From Bordetella parapertussis (GTDB lineage Bacteria > Pseudomonadota > Gammaproteobacteria > Burkholderiales > Burkholderiaceae_B), in contig CAMDFD010000011.1 in NCBI GenBank assembly GCA_945897365.1, forward strand, positions 62,001 to 126,000: a DNA stretch of 64,000 nt. The letters are read 5' to 3'. The notes beneath the pieces are model-generated. The model was given only the letters and a program-made list of their open reading frames with translations, was not told the DNA's origin and did not search any database. Below, one piece after another: positions 16,656-24,676 of the stretch. Within the stretch, counting starts at the first letter, position 1, and every line of letters starts with the position of its first letter. The position numbers and the translations under genes were made by a program.

Positions 16656-18113
16656 TTGTCTACTACGACTACTTTCGCTGACCTCGGGTTGGCTGATCCT
16701 CTTATGCGTGCGATTGCCGATGCCGGCTATACCGTACCCACCCCTATCCAGGCACAAGCCATTCCCCGCGTTCTCGCGGGTGGAGACTTACTGGCTGCCG
16801 CACAAACCGGCACGGGTAAAACCGCTGGTTTCACCTTGCCCATTCTGCACATGCTGCTTGCCAAGCCCCTTGAGCTGCGCAAGCCTGGCCGCCCACGTGT
16901 CCTGATTCTCACTCCGACCCGCGAATTGACCGCGCAGGTCGAAGAATCCGTCAAAACCTACGGTGTCCATACCAAAATTTCCTCTATGGTGATTTTTGGT
17001 GGTGTCAACATCAATCCCCAGACCTCCGCACTGCGCAAGCCTATCGACATCCTGGTGGCGACGCCCGGACGCCTGCTGGATCATTGCCAGCAGCGCAACG
17101 TTGACCTGTCCGGTGTCGAGATTCTCGTTTTGGACGAAGCCGATCGCATGCTCGATATGGGCTTTATTCGCGACATTCGCAAAATTCTTGCTTTGTTACC
17201 CCGTCAGCGGCAAAACCTGCTGTTTTCGGCCACGTTCTCCGACGAAATCCGCGAACTCTCAAAAGGCGTCCTAAACAATGCCTCCGAGGTTTCGGTCGCA
17301 GCACGTAATACGACCGCCGAACGTGTCGATCAAACCGTACACATGGTGGATCAGGCCCACAAGCGTGACATTCTCAGCCACATCATTCGCGAAAGTGGCT
17401 GGCACCAAGTGCTCGTCTTTACCCGCACCAAGCACGGCGCGAACCGCTTGGCAGAAAAGCTTGTCAAAGACGGCTTATCCGCCTCGGCCATTCATGGCAA
17501 CAAGAGTCAGGCCGCGCGCACCCGTGCGCTGGATGATTTCAAAAAGGGCAAAGTCGCCGTGCTCGTTGCGACTGATATTGCGGCACGCGGCCTTGATATC
17601 GACCAACTGCCTCAAGTTGTGAATTTCGAATTGCCCAACGTACCCGAAGACTACGTGCATCGCATCGGCCGCACTGGTCGCGCAGGTGCCGCCGGCTCAG
17701 CCGTCTCTTTGGTGGATTCGAGCGAGATCAAGTACCTCAAAGCGATCGAACGCATCATTAAAAAGCAGATTCCCCAACTTCCCGCCCCAACTGGCTGGAC
17801 GGCGTCGCCTGCCTCCTCGCATAGCGCAGACGATGATGCACGTGCCGAAGGTCGTCGCGACGGTCCGCGCCGCCCCCCTCAGCGTTCCTCACGCCCGGCC
17901 GGTTCGTCAGGCACTGGCGCGCCGCGTCCCGCGCGTCCTGGCCAAAGCGCCGGACAAGCACCCCGTCGCGAAGGGCAGGGCAGTGGCCGAAGCGCGCCAA
18001 CGGGTCACGCCCCAGCCCGCTCAGGCTCTGGCGGTCCCGTTCGCACAGGCTCGGGTCCTAGCGGCCCAGGTCAAGCTAACCGACCTCGCCGCCCCGCGCT
18101 CTTTAACAAGTAA
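16656..18113 (+). CDS. rhlE: DEAD-box ATP-dependent RNA helicase, RhlE type
   Basis: 485 residues. The helicase core (about 1-370) has the motifs FADLGL/TPIQAQAIP (Q motif), AQTGTGKT, PTRELTAQ, VLDEADRM, LLFSATF, ARGLDI and HRIGRTGRAG. The remaining 110 residues are low complexity, rich in Gly, Pro, Arg, Ser and Ala with many RR and RP pairs, typical of RNA-binding disordered tails. The start is a TTG with GGAG about 9 bases upstream; nearby ATGs are out of frame. These helicases remodel structured RNA in ribosome assembly and RNA decay, often in the cold. The long leader would suit cold-shock or self-control. Confidence 0.93.
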   Translation: MSTTTTFADLGLADPLMRAIADAGYTVPTPIQAQAIPRVLAGGDLLAAAQTGTGKTAGFTLPILHMLLAKPLELRKPGRPRVLILTPTRELTAQVEESVKTYGVHTKISSMVIFGGVNINPQTSALRKPIDILVATPGRLLDHCQQRNVDLSGVEILVLDEADRMLDMGFIRDIRKILALLPRQRQNLLFSATFSDEIRELSKGVLNNASEVSVAARNTTAERVDQTVHMVDQAHKRDILSHIIRESGWHQVLVFTRTKHGANRLAEKLVKDGLSASAIHGNKSQAARTRALDDFKKGKVAVLVATDIAARGLDIDQLPQVVNFELPNVPEDYVHRIGRTGRAGAAGSAVSLVDSSEIKYLKAIERIIKKQIPQLPAPTGWTASPASSHSADDDARAEGRRDGPRRPPQRSSRPAGSSGTGAPRPARPGQSAGQAPRREGQGSGRSAPTGHAPARSGSGGPVRTGSGPSGPGQANRPRRPALFNK

Positions 18114-18124
18114 CTTACCCGCTC

Positions 18125-18152
18125 ACAGGCTGGTCCGTCCAGCCTGTAAAAT
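18125..18152 (+). promoter_or_regulatory. Perfect hairpin followed by a -10 element directly before prfC
   Basis: ACAGGCTGG (18125-18133) pairs perfectly with CCAGCCTGT (18139-18147) across a 5-base loop. TAAAAT (18147-18152) follows at once and ends 8 bases before the prfC ATG, a spacing that would place the transcript start on or next to the start codon. The hairpin has no T tract, so it probably does not terminate rhlE intrinsically. Confidence 0.45.
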
Positions 18153-18160
18153 TCGTCACC

Positions 18161-19771
18161 ATGAGTATTCAAGCTGAAGTTGCGCGACGCAGAACGTTCG
18201 CCATTATTTCCCACCCTGACGCCGGTAAAACGACTCTCACCGAAAAGCTTTTGCTTTTCGCGGGTGCGATCCAGATCGCCGGCAGCGTCAAGGCGCGCAA
18301 GGCCTCTCGCCATGCGTCCTCGGACTGGATGGAAATTGAAAAACAACGCGGAATTTCCGTTGCCTCCTCCGTGATGCAAATGGAGTACCGCGACTGCGTC
18401 ATCAATTTACTCGACACGCCGGGACACCAGGACTTCTCCGAAGACACCTACCGGGTGCTCACCGCCGTGGACGCCGCACTCATGGTGATTGATGCCGCAA
18501 ACGGTGTCGAACCACAAACGATACGTCTGCTTCAAGTTTGTCGAGCACGAAATACCCCCATCATCACCTTTATTAACAAGATGGACCGAGAGGTTCGCGA
18601 TCCGCTCGAGTTGCTCTCTGAAATCGAACAGCACATTGGTATGGATGCCGTCCCCTTCTCCTGGCCTGTTGGGATGGGCAAAGCCTTCGGTGGCGTGTTC
18701 GATATTCAGCGTGACCGCATGCGCCTTTTCCGGCCCGGACAAGAGCGTCGCAACGACAGCACAGATGACTTTATTGACGGGCTAGACAACCCTGAAATCG
18801 CCAAGCGATTCGGTTCAGCCTTTGAACAAGCCAAGGGTGAGATCGAGCTCATTCAAGCTGCGGCCCCAACCTTCGACCACGATGCTTTTTTGGCTGGCAA
18901 ACAAACCCCTGTCTTTTTCGGCTCCGCCATTAATAATTTCGGCGTTCAAGAAGTCTTGGATGCCTTAGTTGATCAGGCGCCTCCTCCTGGCTCACGCCAA
19001 GCCCTTGAGCGCGTCGTTCATCCCGAAGAACCCAAATTTACAGGTGTCGTATTCAAAGTCCAGGCCAACATGGACCCCGCGCACCGCGACCGTGTTGCTT
19101 TTGTTCGAGTGAGTTCAGGTAAATTTGAGCGCGGTATGCGCCTCAAGGTCTCTCGCAACAGCAAAGAAATCCGTCCCAACAACGTTGTATCTTTCTTGTC
19201 ACAACGCCGTGAACTTGTCGATGAAGCCTATGCCGGTGATGTCATTGGTATCCCGAACCACGGCATTCTCCACTTAGGTGACGTCTTGACAGAAGGTGAG
19301 GCCTTGCATTTCACCGGTCTGCCGTTTTTTGCTCCCGAGCTTTTCCAGGCCGTTGAAACCAAAGACCCTCTTCGCATCAAACAACTCCGAACTGGGCTCC
19401 TGCAGCTTGGCGAAGAAGGCGCCATCCAAGTCTTTAAACCTATTGCCGCAGGTGGAGCGATGCTGCTTGGCGCAGTCGGACAACTCCAATTCGAGGTCGT
19501 GGCTCACCGGCTGCAGGCCGAATATGGTGCTGAGGCCCGTCTGATGCCCTCTCGCTACAACATGGCTCGCTGGATTACCGCCGAAGATCCAAAAGAACTA
19601 CGTAAATTCATCGATGCGAACGCCTCCCATATCGCCTATGATGTTGTTGAAGCACCGGCTTTCCTTGTCTCGTCGACGGCGCAACTTCGGGTAGCCGAAG
19701 AACGCCATCCAGCGATTCGTTTTCATGCAATGCGTGAGCATGGTGGCCAAGTGTTTTCTGACAAAGTCTGA
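18161..19771 (+). CDS. prfC: Peptide chain release factor 3
   Basis: 536 residues, the normal RF3 length (about 530). GTPase motifs: SHPDAGKTTLTEKLL (P loop) near residue 18, the RF3-type SSDWMEIEKQRGISV switch I region, LDTPGHQDFSEDTYR (G3, with the FSED typical of RF3) and NKMDRE (G4). RF3 is the GTPase that recycles RF1 and RF2 after termination. No ribosome site is seen before the ATG, while a TAAAAT box sits just upstream, so translation may be leaderless. It follows rhlE by 47 bases and precedes an unrelated small gene by 23. Confidence 0.96.
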   Translation: MSIQAEVARRRTFAIISHPDAGKTTLTEKLLLFAGAIQIAGSVKARKASRHASSDWMEIEKQRGISVASSVMQMEYRDCVINLLDTPGHQDFSEDTYRVLTAVDAALMVIDAANGVEPQTIRLLQVCRARNTPIITFINKMDREVRDPLELLSEIEQHIGMDAVPFSWPVGMGKAFGGVFDIQRDRMRLFRPGQERRNDSTDDFIDGLDNPEIAKRFGSAFEQAKGEIELIQAAAPTFDHDAFLAGKQTPVFFGSAINNFGVQEVLDALVDQAPPPGSRQALERVVHPEEPKFTGVVFKVQANMDPAHRDRVAFVRVSSGKFERGMRLKVSRNSKEIRPNNVVSFLSQRRELVDEAYAGDVIGIPNHGILHLGDVLTEGEALHFTGLPFFAPELFQAVETKDPLRIKQLRTGLLQLGEEGAIQVFKPIAAGGAMLLGAVGQLQFEVVAHRLQAEYGAEARLMPSRYNMARWITAEDPKELRKFIDANASHIAYDVVEAPAFLVSSTAQLRVAEERHPAIRFHAMREHGGQVFSDKV

Positions 19772-19794
19772 CTCCACGCAACCCATAGATCCTT

Positions 19795-20421
19795 ATGTCC
19801 TGGCGCGCTCTCATCTTCTTCCTGTTGCTTGCACTTGTTGCCTCTTGGCAAGGCGGTCGACAACTCGGCCTATGGCTCGTAGAGCAGGCGCCCGAGTCGA
19901 TCGCCTCGCCTAGCAATGCGACGCAGGCTCGGGGTCAAGTCCTCGATGCGGATGGCAATCCCTTGGCACCCCAACCTCCTCAGCCTCGGATAGACGGCAC
20001 ACTCGGTGTGCCTCGAGAAATGGCACCGGTCGAATGGACGATCGAAGCCGTGATTGCTTCGCGTGAAGATGCAAACTCTCACAAAAAAGAGGGCGATGAC
20101 GACGAAGACGAGGATGATGAATCACAGGAAAACGATGATGAGCGCCGCGATCGCGCCAGAGATCCCGACGGTGTTCGCACTGTCGATGTCCGTACGTCCG
20201 ACTCTCGTTCGCCTTTGACTCGCCCTGTGACAACACCTGCACCACTTTACAGCTGGCGAGACGCCCTTAAAAAAGAACTGACACAATGCAGCAGTGTAGG
20301 ATTTTTCAGACGGCCTGGCTGCATCGACGCTGCACAAACGAAATACTGCGGACCTAACAATGCCTGGGGTAAAGTCGCTGATTGCCCGGATCGCGGTACG
20401 GCCAATATCGCGGGCGGCTAG
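19795..20421 (+). CDS. Membrane-anchored or exported protein with acidic tract and cysteine-rich C terminus
   Basis: 208 residues of unknown function. An N-terminal hydrophobic segment (about residues 4-20) suggests a signal or anchor. Residues 99-116 form an almost purely acidic tract of Asp and Glu, flanked by charged and proline-rich low-complexity sequence. The C-terminal 45 residues carry four cysteines in a C-x7-GC-x8-YC-x10-DC-like spacing with GFFRRPGC and NNAWGKVADCP, probably two disulfides in the periplasm. This terminal motif recalls small uncharacterised Burkholderiales proteins, from memory only. It is convergent with rpoN with a 1-base gap. Confidence 0.7.
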   Translation: MSWRALIFFLLLALVASWQGGRQLGLWLVEQAPESIASPSNATQARGQVLDADGNPLAPQPPQPRIDGTLGVPREMAPVEWTIEAVIASREDANSHKKEGDDDEDEDDESQENDDERRDRARDPDGVRTVDVRTSDSRSPLTRPVTTPAPLYSWRDALKKELTQCSSVGFFRRPGCIDAAQTKYCGPNNAWGKVADCPDRGTANIAGG

Positions 20422-20422
20422 C

Positions 20423-21934
20423 CTAGCCCGCCCCCGCCTGGGATTTCCGCAACGGCGCAGTCGGTATTCTCATCTGTTCGCGGTATTTTGCTACTGTTCG
20501 CCGGGCAATCGAAATGCCATCCTTGTCCAGCAAAGTCGCCAATTGACTATCCGAAAAGGGCCGCGTCCGGTCTTCTTGACGGATCAACGCCTGAATGCGC
20601 GTCTGAACGGCCGTCGAAGACGTCGCCTCCCGACCCTCGGTGGACAAGCCCGTGCTGAAAAATCGCTTTAACTCCAACGTTCCAAAAGGCGTCACCATAT
20701 ACTTTTGCGTTGTTGCACGAGAGATGGTTGATTCGTGCATGCCTAGTTCTAGCGCCACATCCTTAAGTGTAAGAGGCCTGACCGCCTCCCACCCTTTAGT
20801 AAAAAACCCTTGTTGGTGCGCCACGATGACTTGAGAGACTCGCAAAATCGTCTCAAAGCGTTGTGCAACATTACGTATCATCCAGCGCGCTTCCTGTAAC
20901 TGCCCATGCAAAGCACTATTTGCTCCGCCACGCGGACTCCCTAGCGCCTCGGCATACAACGCGTTCACGCGCAATTTTGGCATCACCGCGTCGTTGAGCT
21001 GAGCCTCCCAGCCCTTGCGTGTTTTGCGAACAATCACATCCGGCACGGCAAAGTCAGCAGCAGGCTTATTCCATGGGCTACCGGGCCGCGGATTCAATCG
21101 CACAATCAATGTGTGCGCGCGTCGCAATTGATCGGCCTCACAATGCATCGCTTCTCGAAGCTTTGTCATGTTGCCCGTCGCCAAAATAGTGAGGTGGTGC
21201 TGACACAGACGACGCGCCAGCGCCAGAAGCTCGGTATCCAGTACCTCTGGTAGGCGCTCAGGATCGGCAAATTGCAATTGCAGATCCAGACATTCCGCTA
21301 AGTCTCGCGCCCCAATGCCGGGCGGGTCAAAAGACTGCAAAAACTTGAGCGCCATTCGAAAATCATCAACTTCCAAGCCCAAATCTGGATTCATCCACGC
21401 GACAATATCCTCAAGTGGAGAGGCTAAAAAACCATCATCATTAAGCTCTTCAATAAGCAAGCCTACGAGCGCGGCATCCCGCTCACTCAGTCGCGTTGTC
21501 CCTAATTGGCCGAGCAAATACTCCCGTAAATTACTCTCGCGGGCAGCTTCCGGGCGCTCAGTCAGCTCGTCATCCCTCGAATGACGCGATTCCGTTGAAA
21601 ACTCCAGTCGATCCCGCGTGGGGGGGGCATCATCTTCTGAAAAAGAACCCGTTTGTGCCTCAAGATCCCCTTGCGCCTCCCCAGAAGGGGGCTCAGCGCG
21701 TTCGAAAGCCTCGCCTACCCCTACTGTAGAGCCCAAGGCTCCCGGATCCTGTAGGCCCTCTCCCTCCTGCTCCAGCAAGGGGTTTTCCGCGAGAGCCTTC
21801 GCCACCTCAGCCTCTAGATCGAGTGTCGACAGCTGCAGGAGTCGGATGGACTGTTGCAGTGCCGGGGTCAGTGTCAGGCTCTGACCAAGACGAAGTTCGA
21901 GAAAATTGCGAGTCATAGGTACAATATTTTGCAT
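20423..21934 (-). CDS. rpoN: RNA polymerase sigma-54 factor
   Basis: About 503 residues. The N-terminal activator-interaction region LRLGQSLTLTPALQQSIRLLQLSTLDLEAEV is typical of region I, followed by an acidic region II (residues about 55-120), the core-binding domain, and the C-terminal RpoN box ARRTVAKYREQ that reads the -24 element. The start is uncertain: ATG at 21934 (MQNIVPMT) and ATG at 21916 (MTRNFLELRL) are both possible; the latter resembles most RpoN starts and neither has a ribosome site. Sigma-54 serves nitrogen and other enhancer-dependent genes. Usual neighbours such as lptB and hpf are absent on the visible side. Confidence 0.94.
   Translation of the reverse strand: MQNIVPMTRNFLELRLGQSLTLTPALQQSIRLLQLSTLDLEAEVAKALAENPLLEQEGEGLQDPGALGSTVGVGEAFERAEPPSGEAQGDLEAQTGSFSEDDAPPTRDRLEFSTESRHSRDDELTERPEAARESNLREYLLGQLGTTRLSERDAALVGLLIEELNDDGFLASPLEDIVAWMNPDLGLEVDDFRMALKFLQSFDPPGIGARDLAECLDLQLQFADPERLPEVLDTELLALARRLCQHHLTILATGNMTKLREAMHCEADQLRRAHTLIVRLNPRPGSPWNKPAADFAVPDVIVRKTRKGWEAQLNDAVMPKLRVNALYAEALGSPRGGANSALHGQLQEARWMIRNVAQRFETILRVSQVIVAHQQGFFTKGWEAVRPLTLKDVALELGMHESTISRATTQKYMVTPFGTLELKRFFSTGLSTEGREATSSTAVQTRIQALIRQEDRTRPFSDSQLATLLDKDGISIARRTVAKYREQMRIPTAPLRKSQAGAG
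21920..21925 (+). promoter_or_regulatory. Candidate -10 element for the membrane protein gene at 21933
   Basis: TACAAT ends 7 bases before the ATG at 21933, and no ribosome site lies between. This suggests a transcript that begins at the start codon. It lies inside the first codons of rpoN on the other strand. Confidence 0.4.
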
Positions 21935-22568
21935 GAGGAACACACCAAACACCGCAAATATCCGAAAAGATGTCTATCTTCTGGGCAATACGTTGTTGCG
22001 CCTAGGTCTTCCACGGCTGATTATTCGCCTGGTTGTGACCCTGAGTGTGCTGGCCCTACTCCTTTATTTCGTTCAAGGCATTCTTGCACGGGGCAAGGGT
22101 TGGCTTGAATTTGGCCTGCGTATTTCTGGGCTCAACGAAATACTTGGCAAAACCGTAATCGATTTTGTCATGCAATACCAACACTTCTTTTGGTGGCTGA
22201 TTGCGGCATTGTTGGCGCTATTTGTCATCAGTGCACTGATGAGCTGGTTGCGCGGCAGCGTCAAACGCGGTCGTGCAGCCTTGGTTCCTTTGAGCGAGGT
22301 CCGCAAGCTCTGCGCGGGCCTCAGTCCCGAAGCCCTCGACGTACTCGATTGGGTCTGGAGAGACAAGTCTACACCCATTACCGTGGGCAATCTCCAAACT
22401 TCTCTTACCCAACTGCGCACTGGACGGCCGCGCAAACTCGACTTAGCACGCGCGCAAAAACTTGAGCTAGAGTTGGCTCTCACCCCAAAAGAGTCCCCAA
22501 TGCCCACACACTCTGAGACAGCACCCTTGGACCGCAGTGGTCATCGCGAGCCAACCCTCCTCGCCTAA
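21933..22568 (+). CDS. Two-span membrane protein of unknown function
   Basis: 211 residues from the ATG at 21933; a TTG at 21906 in frame is an alternative. Two hydrophobic segments are seen: RLVVTLSVLALLLYFVQGI (about residues 33-51) and FFWWLIAALLALFVISALM (about 80-98), followed by a basic cytoplasmic region. The rest resembles a small helix-turn-helix-like domain (LSPEALDVLDWVWRDKSTPITVGNLQTSL), possibly nucleic-acid binding. I do not recognise the family. Its ATG and the rpoN ATG at 21934 share a CATG palindrome, so the two divergent genes have no spacer if both starts are right. Confidence 0.6.
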   Translation: MRNTPNTANIRKDVYLLGNTLLRLGLPRLIIRLVVTLSVLALLLYFVQGILARGKGWLEFGLRISGLNEILGKTVIDFVMQYQHFFWWLIAALLALFVISALMSWLRGSVKRGRAALVPLSEVRKLCAGLSPEALDVLDWVWRDKSTPITVGNLQTSLTQLRTGRPRKLDLARAQKLELELALTPKESPMPTHSETAPLDRSGHREPTLLA

Positions 22569-22706
22569 GCCCAAGCAAACTGTTGCTTTAACGAGCAGAT
22601 ACACGCGCTTCAAAACGTTTAAGGCTTGCATTTAACTTGTATTTATGTTCCTCTTATGGGTATGTATGCATACATTTCAGGCTCTGCCTGTCCTCGTTTA
22701 ACCAAC

Positions 22707-22724
22707 ATCGCCCCAAAGGGCGAT
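22707..22724 (+). promoter_or_regulatory. Hairpin covering the leader-peptide ribosome site upstream of leuA
   Basis: ATCGCCC (22707-22713) pairs perfectly with GGGCGAT (22718-22724) across a 4-base loop. The AAGGG just before the possible TTG start at 22728 is partly inside this stem, so folding could control leader-peptide translation. Confidence 0.45.
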
Positions 22725-22727
22725 GGC

Positions 22728-22793
22728 TTGTTAGCGCGCGTATCCACACTCAGCCTACTGCCGCTACTACTAGCGATCGGTTGCCGGACCTAG
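22728..22793 (+). CDS. Candidate leuA leader peptide, leucine-rich
   Basis: A 21- to 22-codon frame reads (M)LARVSTLSLLPLLLAIGCRT and stops at TAG 22791-22793. After the TTG start it has seven leucine codons, including CTA CTG CCG CTA CTA CTA in tight succession (22755-22772); CTA is normally a rare leucine codon in bacteria of this type. AAGGG lies 7 bases before the TTG. The same frame can also start at ATG 22662 or 22656, giving 43 to 45 residues. Its position 157 bases ahead of leuA and the run of leucine codons just before the stop are what a leucine-sensing attenuation leader looks like. No homologue was searched. Confidence 0.5.
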   Translation: MLARVSTLSLLPLLLAIGCRT

Positions 22794-22873
22794 CGTCCCG
22801 TGGCAGTCCGGCAGCCCTTGGCCACTCGCATTACCCCAACAAACTCCCTGTATTAAGTCCGGCACAAACGGAC
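22782..22873 (+). promoter_or_regulatory. Mutually exclusive RNA stems between leader peptide and leuA
   Basis: TGCCGGAC (22782-22789, overlapping the end of the leader frame) is perfectly complementary to GTCCGGCA at two places: 22806-22813 and 22857-22864. The second copy can also fold locally with CGGAC (22869-22873). A ribosome stalled on the leucine codons or at the leader stop would cover the first strand and change the pairing. There is no T tract after these stems, so control would be Rho-dependent or act on later folding rather than by an intrinsic terminator. Confidence 0.45.
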
Positions 22874-22949
22874 GCTGATCAAAAGCCAGCAACAGATTAT
22901 TGCGATGCTCCCTACACACGGCATCTGTAAAACAGACTTGAGGTTAAAC

Positions 22950-24620
22950 ATGCTTTCGAATCCCGCTACAAAATACATTCCGTTCAAACCCTTCGAACAT
23001 GATTTTTCTAAACGCACCTGGCCCACCAAGCGGATTACCCATCCGCCAATCTGGATGAGTACGGACCTGCGCGATGGCAATCAGTCATTGATCGAGCCCA
23101 TGAGCGTCGAACGCAAACTGCGTTTTTTCGACATGCTCATCAAAATTGGTTTCAAAGAAATCGAAGTGGGATTCCCCTCCGCATCGCAGACAGACTTTGA
23201 CTTTGTGCGTAAACTTGTTGATGACAAACTCATCCCCGATGACGTCACAATCATCGCCTTGACACAAGCTCGCCCCGAACTCATCGAACGCACGGTCGAG
23301 GCTGCTGCGGGCGCCAGACGCGCCATGATTCACTTGTATAACGCTTGCGCACCCGGTTTTCGCCGCATCGTCTTCAATATGAATCGCGAAGAGGTCAAGC
23401 AGGTCGCTGTTGAAGGCACCAAATGCGTCATGGCCTGCATGGCCAAATACCCGCAAACAGAATGGTTGTACGAATACTCCCCAGAAGTCTTTAGCACCAC
23501 CGAACCCGACTTCGCGCTCGAGGTCTGCAATGCCGTGACCGACACGTGGAAACCCACACCTCAGCGCAAAATCATTTTCAACTTGCCCGCAACCATTGAG
23601 GCGACCACGCCCAACATGTATGCCGATCAAATCGAATACATGCACAACAACCTGAACAAGCGCGATAGCATCCTCATCAGCTTGCACCCGCATAATGATC
23701 GCGGCACCGCTGTAGCTGCCGCCGAACTCGGCTTAATGGCCGGTGCAGATCGCGTCGAGGGATGTTTGTTTGGTAATGGCGAGCGGACCGGTAACGTTGA
23801 TCTCGTCACCCTGGCCTTAAACCTCTACACCCAAGGCATCCATCCGGGCTTGGATTTTTCTGACATCGACGAAGTGCGTCGCTGCGTGGAATTTTGTAAT
23901 CAATTACCCGTGCACCCTCGCCATCCCTATGCGGGAGACCTCGTGTTTACGGCCTTCTCGGGCTCGCACCAGGACGCAATCAAAAAAGGGTTCGCGGTTC
24001 AAAAAGCAGATGCAATTTGGGAAGTGCCTTATTTACCCATCGATCCTGCCGACCTCGGTCGTAGCTACGATGCGGTTATCCGCGTGAATAGCCAATCCGG
24101 CAAAGGTGGCGTTTCCTACTTGCTCGAGCAAGAGCATGGCTTGGCACTGCCACGTCGCTTACAAATCGAATTCAGCCGCGCGATTCAACGCGTGACGGAT
24201 GAGACGGGTCGCGAAGTCACTGCCACCGATGTTTACAGCATTTTCAATATTGAATATTTGACTCAAACCGAACCATGGAAGCTGATTAAGCATCGCATCA
24301 CAGGCGATCCAAGTGCCGCCGAAGGTAAGCTGTTCACGATCGAGGCGGAGTTTGATGTCGGTGGTGAGCGACGCACCTTGACCGGCTCAGGCGATGGCGC
24401 GATCTCGGCGTTTGTCGACTGTCTCGGTATTCCTGTGCGCATCATGGATTATCACGAACACGCCATCGGTATGGGTACAGACACCCGTGCGGCCTGTTAT
24501 GTCGAAGCGCGTATCGAAGAGGGTGTGACGGGATTCGGTGTCGGCATCGATCGCGATATCGTCACGGCATCTTTCAAGGCCGTTCTGAGCGCATTGAATC
24601 GGCATATCAAAGCCAGCTAA
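22950..24620 (+). CDS. leuA: 2-isopropylmalate synthase (long form)
   Basis: 556 residues from the ATG at 22950, which has GAGGT 7 bases upstream; frames starting earlier run into the leader region. It condenses 2-oxoisovalerate with acetyl-CoA, the committed step of leucine synthesis. The catalytic TIM barrel shows STDLRDGNQSL near residue 36, FHPHNDRGTAVA-type metal sites (here LHPHNDRGTAVA) and GCLFGNGERTGNVDL. The C-terminal part (about 420-556) is the leucine-binding regulatory domain. The length and start sequence fit the longer actinobacterial/proteobacterial type. Upstream lie a leucine-rich leader frame and alternative stems; downstream is a strong terminator. Confidence 0.96.
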   Translation: MLSNPATKYIPFKPFEHDFSKRTWPTKRITHPPIWMSTDLRDGNQSLIEPMSVERKLRFFDMLIKIGFKEIEVGFPSASQTDFDFVRKLVDDKLIPDDVTIIALTQARPELIERTVEAAAGARRAMIHLYNACAPGFRRIVFNMNREEVKQVAVEGTKCVMACMAKYPQTEWLYEYSPEVFSTTEPDFALEVCNAVTDTWKPTPQRKIIFNLPATIEATTPNMYADQIEYMHNNLNKRDSILISLHPHNDRGTAVAAAELGLMAGADRVEGCLFGNGERTGNVDLVTLALNLYTQGIHPGLDFSDIDEVRRCVEFCNQLPVHPRHPYAGDLVFTAFSGSHQDAIKKGFAVQKADAIWEVPYLPIDPADLGRSYDAVIRVNSQSGKGGVSYLLEQEHGLALPRRLQIEFSRAIQRVTDETGREVTATDVYSIFNIEYLTQTEPWKLIKHRITGDPSAAEGKLFTIEAEFDVGGERRTLTGSGDGAISAFVDCLGIPVRIMDYHEHAIGMGTDTRAACYVEARIEEGVTGFGVGIDRDIVTASFKAVLSALNRHIKAS

Positions 24621-24640
24621 ACGCGTTATTCTGTTTGTCC

Positions 24641-24676
24641 ACGAGCGCCTTCTTACGGGCGCTCGTTTTCTTTTTG
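24641..24676 (+). terminator. Intrinsic terminator of leuA
   Basis: ACGAGCGCC (24641-24649) pairs with GGCGCTCGT (24658-24666) and is followed by TTTCTTTTTG. The 9-bp GC-rich stem plus T tract fits an intrinsic terminator on the + strand; it overlaps the last codons of the convergent DUF455 gene. Confidence 0.85.

Noticed and set aside
22637..22930. 97-codon frame in the leuA upstream region
   Set aside because: It overlaps the leucine leader in another frame, has no ribosome site or recognisable composition, and ends in the middle of the stem region.
23085..23693. 202-codon antisense frame inside leuA
   Set aside because: It mirrors codon bias of the well-supported leuA gene and has no recognisable family.
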